DNA of 64,000 bases from Halobacillus massiliensis (GTDB taxonomy: Bacteria > Bacillota > Bacilli > Bacillales > Halobacillaceae), in assembly GCF_900166625.1 (NCBI RefSeq), contig NZ_LT800499.1, positions 2,335,731 to 2,399,730 on the forward strand. Direction: 5' to 3'. Positions 58,981 to 64,000 of this stretch are shown here, piece by piece. The translations under genes were made by a program, and so were the position numbers. The notes beneath the pieces were generated by a model. It made no database searches. It saw only the letters and a list, made by a program, of their open reading frames with translations, and was not told the DNA's origin. Within the stretch, counting starts at the first letter, position 1. The number at the start of each line of letters is the position of its first letter.

Positions 58981-59202
58981 GTGAGTCTGGAAGAAGCTAC
59001 GCAAGATAACCTAAGTTACATTATTAATGATATGGCCGACAAACTGCAAGTCGTTAATCGTTCCATTATGGACCCGGAAGATTATGATTTGGCCAAGTAT
59101 GACGAAATTAAATCTCTTCACGAAGTTATACAAATGAAAGGCCAGCTGAGTGTTTCAGAAATCCAGGTATTCGTTCAGGAATTAGGGAATTACCGAAAAT
59201 AG
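58981..59202 (+). CDS. DUF1128 family protein (UPF0435, YfkK-like)
   Basis: The only plus-strand gene in the window. The 73-residue protein has the family pattern IINDMADKLQVVNRSIMDPE, YDEIKSLHEVIQMKGQLSVS and VQELGNYRK. It starts with GTG behind GGAGGAGG. It is convergent with rnc, sharing a bidirectional terminator, and divergent from smc. In B. subtilis rnc and smc are adjacent and this family (yfkK) is elsewhere, so this copy was inserted or moved here. Function unknown. Confidence 0.88.
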   Translation: MSLEEATQDNLSYIINDMADKLQVVNRSIMDPEDYDLAKYDEIKSLHEVIQMKGQLSVSEIQVFVQELGNYRK

Positions 59203-59210
59203 ACAGCACT

Positions 59211-59250
59211 AAAAAGACCGTACAGATGCCTTTCATCTGCACGGTCTTTT
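59211..59250. terminator. Bidirectional terminator shared by DUF1128 gene and rnc
   Basis: AAAAAGACCGTACAGATG/CATCTGCACGGTCTTTTT hairpin with T-runs on both strands, between two convergent genes. Confidence 0.92.
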
Positions 59251-59939
59251 TATATAGCGCCCTGGTTAATCAGCGCCTGCTGTGCGGCTTTCTGTTCCGC
59301 TTCCTTTTTTGTACGGCCGATGCCGACCCCAGCCGTTTCTTCCTGCACGAGTACATGAGCAATAAATTCCCTGCTGTGGGCAGGACCTCTTTCCTCTACA
59401 ATCTGGTACTCAATTCGGCTGTTTCTATCTCTTTGTATATATTCCTGCAGCTGACTCTTAAAATCCATCGCATGAGAAAAAGCACCACTTTTAATTTTTG
59501 GATACACATACTTTTCTAGAAACGTAACCACTTCGTTAAAGCCTTTATCTAAATATACAGCCCCGATAAAAGCTTCGAACACATCTGCTAAAAGTGCAGG
59601 GCGGTTGCGTCCGCCGGTCATTTCTTCCCCTTTTCCTAATAGAATCAAATCCTGGAAATTAAGATCGTTGGCAAACTTAACGAGTGAAATCTCACAAACA
59701 ATTGAAGCTCTGTACTTTGTCAGTTCACCTTCTGTCATCTTAGGAAATTCTTTATATAAGAATTGGGAAACTCCTAGTTCAAGCACGGCATCTCCAAGGA
59801 ATTCAAGCCTCTCGTTGTCTTCACGATCGGTTTTACGATGCTCATTCACATAGGATGAATGTGTAAAAGCTTGCTCCAGTAACGAAACATTATTAAATTT
59901 AATATTTACTTTGTTTTGAAAACTGGAAAAATCCTCCAT
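59250..59939 (-). CDS. rnc: Ribonuclease III
   Basis: A double-strand-specific endoribonuclease for rRNA and mRNA processing. The 229-residue protein has the signature [17 protein letters not shown], the second catalytic cluster ([17 protein letters not shown]) and a C-terminal dsRNA-binding domain ([16 protein letters not shown]). It follows acpP. Confidence 0.97.
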   Translation of the reverse strand: MEDFSSFQNKVNIKFNNVSLLEQAFTHSSYVNEHRKTDREDNERLEFLGDAVLELGVSQFLYKEFPKMTEGELTKYRASIVCEISLVKFANDLNFQDLILLGKGEEMTGGRNRPALLADVFEAFIGAVYLDKGFNEVVTFLEKYVYPKIKSGAFSHAMDFKSQLQEYIQRDRNSRIEYQIVEERGPAHSREFIAHVLVQEETAGVGIGRTKKEAEQKAAQQALINQGAI

Positions 59940-60015
59940 AATTCACCGTGTCCTTTTCATTTTAATCTTTAAATATAGGAAAGGCTGCCTGCAGGTTACA
60001 GACAGCATTTCAAGT

Positions 60016-60249
60016 TTACGACAAGCTGTTTATGTAATTAACAGCGTCGCCAACTGTATTAATGTTTTCAGCTTCTTCATCAGATATTTCCATATCAAAC
60101 TCGTCCTCAAGCTCCATTACTAATTCAACAACGTCAAGAGAATCCGCTTCAAGGTCTTCTTTGAAGGAAGCTTCCATTGTTACTTTAGACTCGTCTGCGT
60201 CAAGACGGTCCACAATGATTTGTTTTACACGCTCAAATGTATCTGCCAT
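60016..60249 (-). CDS. acpP: Acyl carrier protein
   Basis: A 77-residue acidic carrier whose Ser37, in [16 protein letters not shown], takes phosphopantetheine. It carries growing acyl chains for FabD, FabG and PlsX encoded just upstream. It follows fabG by 60 bp with a good ribosome site (AAGGGAGGTG). Confidence 0.98.
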   Translation of the reverse strand: MADTFERVKQIIVDRLDADESKVTMEASFKEDLEADSLDVVELVMELEDEFDMEISDEEAENINTVGDAVNYINSLS

Positions 60250-60309
60250 AGGAACTTCACCTCCCTTCAGTAATTATAGTAAATTTCTCGGCTTAAAACT
60301 AGACTAATT

Positions 60310-61050
60310 TTACATTACCATACCGCCATCGACATTAATCGTCTGGCCTGTAATATACTGGGCATCTTCAGAAGCTAGGAAACGGACAACACGAGCGACA
60401 TCTTTTCCTTCTCCGAGTCTTCCAAGCGGGATGAGGGAGAGCATCTGCTCTCTCTGCTCATCAGTCAACTGGTCGGTCATATCTGTTGTAATATAACCAG
60501 GAGCCACAGCATTAACAGTAATATTTCTTGTGGCCAGTTCTTTTGCATTGGACTTTGTAAGTCCGATAACACCAGCTTTTGCTGCAACATAATTAGCCTG
60601 CCCCGGATTTCCAGACACTCCAACAATTGAGGAAATATTAATAATGCGTCCATATTTTTGTTTCATCATCTGGCGGGTCACACCTTTTGTACAAACGAAT
60701 ACACCTTTTAAGTTTGTATCGATGACATCGTCAAACTCTTCTTCTTTCATTCTCATTAGTAAATTATCTCTCGTAATGCCCGCATTATTCACTAGAATAT
60801 CAAGACGTCCGAACTGGTCTACGACTTCTTTCACCATGCGTTTTACATCATCACCATTCGAGACATTAGCTTGAATCTTAATGGCTTCCCCGCCGTTGTC
60901 TTTAATTTCCTGGACAACAGCTTTAGCTTTATCTTCACTGCCTGCATAATTAACAGCTACTTTAGCGCCTTGTGCTCCAAGTTCAAGCGCAATAGCACGG
61001 CCGATTCCCCGGGAAGCGCCGGTAACGAGAGCTACCTGATCATTCAGCAT
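60310..61050 (-). CDS. fabG: 3-oxoacyl-ACP reductase FabG
   Basis: An NADPH-dependent short-chain dehydrogenase of fatty acid elongation. The 246-residue protein has [11 protein letters not shown] at 11-21, the NNAG motif near 88-91 and the catalytic Ser/Tyr154/Lys158 set in [20 protein letters not shown] and the following KAG. Its start overlaps the fabD stop. Confidence 0.97.
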   Translation of the reverse strand: MLNDQVALVTGASRGIGRAIALELGAQGAKVAVNYAGSEDKAKAVVQEIKDNGGEAIKIQANVSNGDDVKRMVKEVVDQFGRLDILVNNAGITRDNLLMRMKEEEFDDVIDTNLKGVFVCTKGVTRQMMKQKYGRIINISSIVGVSGNPGQANYVAAKAGVIGLTKSNAKELATRNITVNAVAPGYITTDMTDQLTDEQREQMLSLIPLGRLGEGKDVARVVRFLASEDAQYITGQTINVDGGMVM

Positions 61051-61991
61051 TATTTTTCCTCCTTATACCATTCTACAAAACTTTGCAATGAATCTGGATC
61101 CTGGACGGAAAATGTCTTTAAGCGTCGATTTACTTTTTTCACAAGTCCGCTTAATACTTTCCCCTGCCCAACTTCAACGATTGCATCTAGTTCTGATTCT
61201 GCAAAGCGTTCTAAAATTTCGTGGAACCTTACAGGAGAATACAACTGTTCGACGAGCAGCTTTTCAATCTTTTCTCCCTCCTGTACAGGTTCGGCCGTAA
61301 CATTTGCATATACAGGGATGCCAGCATCCTCCACATTAACACTGTCCAGCTTTTCAGAAAAGCGCTCACTTGCAGGAGCCATTAGACGGGAGTGAAAAGG
61401 TCCGCTGACATTTAAGGGAAGAACTCTCTTAGCTCCAGCTTCCTTTAATTGTTCTGATGCTTTTTCGACTCCTGGCGCTGTACCTGATATAACAATTTGC
61501 CCAGGGCAGTTAATGTTAGCCAAGTCTACAGGTTCATCATCGCCTAGATCATTTAAAACAGCCTGAATGTCTTCCTGTTTCATTCCCAGTACTGCAGCCA
61601 TAGCTCCTTTTCCTGTAGGGTAAGCCTCTTCCATTAATTTGCCGCGTTCATGCACAAGTTTAACGGCGTCCATTGCACGCAAAGATCCCGCGGCTACTAA
61701 AGCGCTGTACTCCCCAAGGCTGTGACCGGCTGTCATTTGCGGCTCGATCCCTTCCTTTTTAAGAAGCTTTGTAATCGCAATGCTGTTAAGAAGCAGGGCT
61801 GGCTGAGCATTTTCTGTCTTTGTTAACTGGTCAGAAGGTCCTTCAAACATCAGGGAAGTTAAGGAATAACCTAATGCTTCGTCAGCTTGTTTAAAAAGGT
61901 CATTTGCTTCTGAATAGTGTTCGTACATTTTTTGGCCCATCCCCACTTCCTGGGATCCTTGGCCGGGATAAATAAAGGCTACTTTCTTCAT
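61050..61991 (-). CDS. fabD: Malonyl-CoA:ACP transacylase FabD
   Basis: It moves malonyl groups to ACP. The 313-residue protein has [14 protein letters not shown], the nucleophile S91 in [10 protein letters not shown] and the His motif [11 protein letters not shown]. It overlaps plsX by four bases (ATGA). Confidence 0.97.
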   Translation of the reverse strand: MKKVAFIYPGQGSQEVGMGQKMYEHYSEANDLFKQADEALGYSLTSLMFEGPSDQLTKTENAQPALLLNSIAITKLLKKEGIEPQMTAGHSLGEYSALVAAGSLRAMDAVKLVHERGKLMEEAYPTGKGAMAAVLGMKQEDIQAVLNDLGDDEPVDLANINCPGQIVISGTAPGVEKASEQLKEAGAKRVLPLNVSGPFHSRLMAPASERFSEKLDSVNVEDAGIPVYANVTAEPVQEGEKIEKLLVEQLYSPVRFHEILERFAESELDAIVEVGQGKVLSGLVKKVNRRLKTFSVQDPDSLQSFVEWYKEEK

Positions 61992-62995
61992 GCTTCTCCT
62001 CCTGTTCGTTCATACTCCTGCAATGCGGATTTAATGGTTGGCGTTACATCTTTTTCAATCATATGGCAGGCCTGGCGGATCGCGTTATAAACAGCTCTAT
62101 CATTGGATGATCCGTGAGCCTTAATAACTGGTGCAGCTAATCCAAATAGTCCGGCACCCCCATATTCAGAATAATCAAGCTTATCTTTTAAACCTTTTAA
62201 ATCATTTTTCACTAAACCAGCTGCCAGTTTTGTCTTAAAACTGGACATAAACGTCTGCTTCATCATAGAAAACATGGTTAAGGCTGTTCCCTCCAGCGTC
62301 TTTAAAGCGACGTTTCCAGTAAAACCATCTGTAACGACAACATCGGCTGCCCCCTGCAGCAAGTCCCGTGACTCTACGTTACCTATAAAATTGATGGGAG
62401 CATCTGAGAGTAAAGCAAATGCTTTTTTCGTCAGTTCACTGCCTTTTCCATCTTCTGTTCCGACATTTAATAAGCCGACTCTTGGATTCTTCACATCTCT
62501 GACTTTTTCACAGTAAATAGAGCCGATAATTCCGTATTGCAACAGATGTTGTGGTTTAGCATCTACATTCGCGCCAACATCAAGCATTAAAAATCCACTT
62601 CCATCTTCTGTTGGAAGTGTAGGGCTTAGAGCAGGACGCTCAACTCCTTCAAGCCGCCCGATGCCAAAAAGACCAGCGCTCATTAGAGCACCTGTATTTC
62701 CTGCTGAAATACACCCATCTGCACGGCCTTCCTTTACTTCTTTAGCCATTAAAACCATAGAAGCCTGCTTTTTTCGCCGCACGGCCCGTACCGGCTCGTC
62801 ATCAGAGGTAATCATTTCAGTTGTATGTATAATAGAGATATTGTCTTTTTCCCCTTCTAAATACGGGGTAATTTTACTTTCATCACCAATCAAGGTAATT
62901 TCAAGGTTATGAATCGAGGCAGCTGCCTGGGCTGCTCCCTTAACAATCGCCTCGGGAGCGTGGTCTCCACCCATTGCATCGATAGCTATTCTCAT
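61988..62995 (-). CDS. plsX: Phosphate acyltransferase PlsX
   Basis: It makes acyl-phosphate from acyl-ACP for phospholipid synthesis. The 335-residue protein starts [20 protein letters not shown] and has [20 protein letters not shown] and [17 protein letters not shown]. Its ATG overlaps the fapR stop, so the two are coupled. Confidence 0.97.
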   Translation of the reverse strand: MRIAIDAMGGDHAPEAIVKGAAQAAASIHNLEITLIGDESKITPYLEGEKDNISIIHTTEMITSDDEPVRAVRRKKQASMVLMAKEVKEGRADGCISAGNTGALMSAGLFGIGRLEGVERPALSPTLPTEDGSGFLMLDVGANVDAKPQHLLQYGIIGSIYCEKVRDVKNPRVGLLNVGTEDGKGSELTKKAFALLSDAPINFIGNVESRDLLQGAADVVVTDGFTGNVALKTLEGTALTMFSMMKQTFMSSFKTKLAAGLVKNDLKGLKDKLDYSEYGGAGLFGLAAPVIKAHGSSNDRAVYNAIRQACHMIEKDVTPTIKSALQEYERTGGEA

Positions 62996-63573
62996 CAGTT
63001 ATTTCTCTCCTTTGGATCATGTTCGCGGTACATTTTAAATGACCCAGCAAATACTTCTTCATTATCTACAAAACTATGCACATTCACAATAGTTCTTCCT
63101 TTGTGATCTTCAACTTGTACAGCAGCTTTAGCTACGACACGTTCACCAAGCTTAACGGGACGAGTGAATTTGATATCAGCACCGGCTGTTAAAGCGAGAT
63201 CCTCATCAATAACGGCCACTGCCAAAGAATTTGCCTGGGCAAAGAGGTGGTGGCCTCTTGCGATGTTGTTTCTTGAGAATACATGTTCCTCTTTTATATC
63301 AAGAATGGAAATCGCTCGTTTATCAAGTTCTAAATCAATGACTTCCCCGATGACTTCTTCGATCGGCAGAGCCTTGACGGTTTCATTCCATTCGTGAGTA
63401 GCGACAGATTTAATCCGTTCTCGAAGTTCAGGGATAGAAAGCTCCATCCGGTCTAAGCGGATCGTCTGAATACTTACACCAAACTGCTTGGCAAGCTCCT
63501 CATCAGTCGTAAATGGAGTAGCTTCGATCGTTCCTTTTAATTCGCTCTGTCTCTGCTTTTTTGAAAGCTTCAT
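62995..63573 (-). CDS. fapR: Fatty acid and phospholipid regulator FapR
   Basis: A repressor that binds malonyl-CoA as inducer. From the ATG at 63573 it has 192 residues: an N-terminal HTH ([20 protein letters not shown]) and a C-terminal hot-dog domain ([20 protein letters not shown]). The ribosome site is modest (GGTGGG). It heads fapR-plsX-fabD-fabG-acpP, and a FapR operator lies in its own promoter, so it controls the whole lipid operon. Confidence 0.95.
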   Translation of the reverse strand: MKLSKKQRQSELKGTIEATPFTTDEELAKQFGVSIQTIRLDRMELSIPELRERIKSVATHEWNETVKALPIEEVIGEVIDLELDKRAISILDIKEEHVFSRNNIARGHHLFAQANSLAVAVIDEDLALTAGADIKFTRPVKLGERVVAKAAVQVEDHKGRTIVNVHSFVDNEEVFAGSFKMYREHDPKERNN

Positions 63574-63602
63574 GCTTTTCCCACCGTTCATTCATCATAA
63601 AG

Positions 63603-63619
63603 TTATGACTAGGTACTAA
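63603..63619. promoter_or_regulatory. FapR operator
   Basis: TTATGACTAGGTACTAA, an imperfect 17-bp palindrome (TTA-AC-GT-TAA symmetry), resembles the FapR-box core TTAGTACCTANTCNTAA. It sits between the -10 element and the fapR ATG, over the predicted start site, ideal for repression. Confidence 0.75.
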
Positions 63620-63623
63620 CAGT

Positions 63624-63652
63624 AATATATAATACCTTTCTTTATAACGCAA
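63624..63652 (-). promoter_or_regulatory. Sigma-A promoter of the fapR operon
   Basis: TTGCGT (63647-63652), 17 bases, TATATT (63624-63629) on the minus strand, directly upstream of the FapR operator. Confidence 0.75.
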
Positions 63653-64000
63653 GAGATCCCTTCGCTTCATAAGCGAGAAAATAAACGGTGAGCTGACTAC
63701 TTTCAGGTCAAGTAAACGTTTTGGATTAGTACAGGGAATCAATGAGGGTACGGCGTTTCGCACCCACCTTCCTGTATGAACTTCCCCATTCCCCGTCCCG
63801 AGACCAATCTCAAAAAGGAATGTTCTTAGCAGCATTTCATGAAGAAAACTCATTTTTTTGCTTCTAGTACACCTTCACATTAAAGACTTTGGAAACTAGA
63901 GTAACTACAATTTCCTTTTCCCCCAACATTGCCAGGAATCTCTGTACATTAATCAAGAACTCTCCCTTGAATGTTTGCATCCTGCTCAATGATTTGAAGC
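63653..64000. other. Unassigned right edge
   Basis: In B. subtilis recG lies upstream of fapR, but none of its C-terminus is recognisable here. On the minus strand a frame enters from the window edge and ends with TAG at 63864, reading FKSLSRMQTFKGEFLINVQR and then FLAMLGEKEIVVTLVSKVF. It is too short to identify. A longer open frame across 63503-63853 overlaps the fapR promoter and start and is not credible. The stretch may be remnant or mobile DNA. Confidence 0.3.

Noticed and set aside
63503-63853. 116-residue open frame upstream of and into fapR
   Set aside because: It overlaps the fapR start, operator and promoter in another frame and resembles no family.
1-64000. CRISPR array, tRNA or rRNA genes, intact transposase
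   Set aside because: No regularly spaced direct repeats, no tRNA cloverleaf noticed and no transposase motifs were seen anywhere in the window.

Overview
The window is chromosomal core from a low-GC, Gram-positive, endospore-forming member of the Bacillaceae. Gene order follows the classical Bacillus subtilis block that runs from fapR to dapA. A dipicolinate synthase operon with a candidate sigma-K promoter, FapR, CodY, a Bacillus-type PolC and the spoVF-asd-dapG-dapA lysine/dipicolinate cluster all point the same way. I cannot name the genus; a halotolerant Bacillaceae lineage is possible but not shown. Every gene but one (a DUF1128 gene) lies on the minus strand, so the block is read from high to low coordinates.

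Layout in reading order: fapR-plsX-fabD-fabG-acpP (membrane lipid synthesis with a FapR operator), rnc, a plus-strand DUF1128 gene, smc-ftsY-ylxM-ffh (chromosome condensation and SRP targeting), rpsP-khpA-ylqD-rimM-trmD-rplS (ribosome and tRNA maturation), sipS-type signal peptidase behind a tandem repeat, rbgA-rnhB, sucC-sucD, dprA, topA, xerC-hslV-hslU-codY, then the flagellar/chemotaxis locus, then rpsB-tsf-pyrH-frr-uppS-cdsA-dxr-rseP-proS-polC (translation, envelope lipids, replication), rimP-nusA-ylxR-ylxQ-infB-ylxP-rbfA-truB-ribF-rpsO-pnp (translation initiation and RNA turnover), ylxY and ymxH, and finally spoVFA-spoVFB-asd-dapG-dapA.

The main discovery is in 30.5-36.9 kb. The roughly 26-kb fla/che operon expected between codY and rpsB has collapsed to about 6.4 kb. 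flgB, flgC, fliE and sigD still have intact reading frames. fliF carries two frameshifts and fliG one. A very large deletion has fused the start of fliH in frame to the C-terminal third of flhA. Only an N-terminal stub of flhF, two scraps of cheA (with the phospho-accepting His of the HPt domain removed) and a frameshifted swrB-like remnant are left. The export apparatus, switch, hook and chemotaxis genes are gone from this locus, so the strain is predicted to be non-motile unless a second flagellar system exists elsewhere.

Other departures from the standard order are the absence of mlpA next to ymxH, of trmFO between topA and xerC, and of the ylqG-ylqH pair between rnhB and sucC. There is also a ribF whose riboflavin-kinase half lacks its signature and is frameshifted, a cluster of palindromic intergenic repeats around 5.3-5.9 kb with a relative at the left edge, and a separate tandem repeat of about 120 bp upstream of the signal peptidase gene. 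Regulatory sites readable from sequence include the FapR operator, the sigma-K promoter, good sigma-A promoters for rpsB, rplS, rpsO and fapR, and about 17 hairpin terminators.
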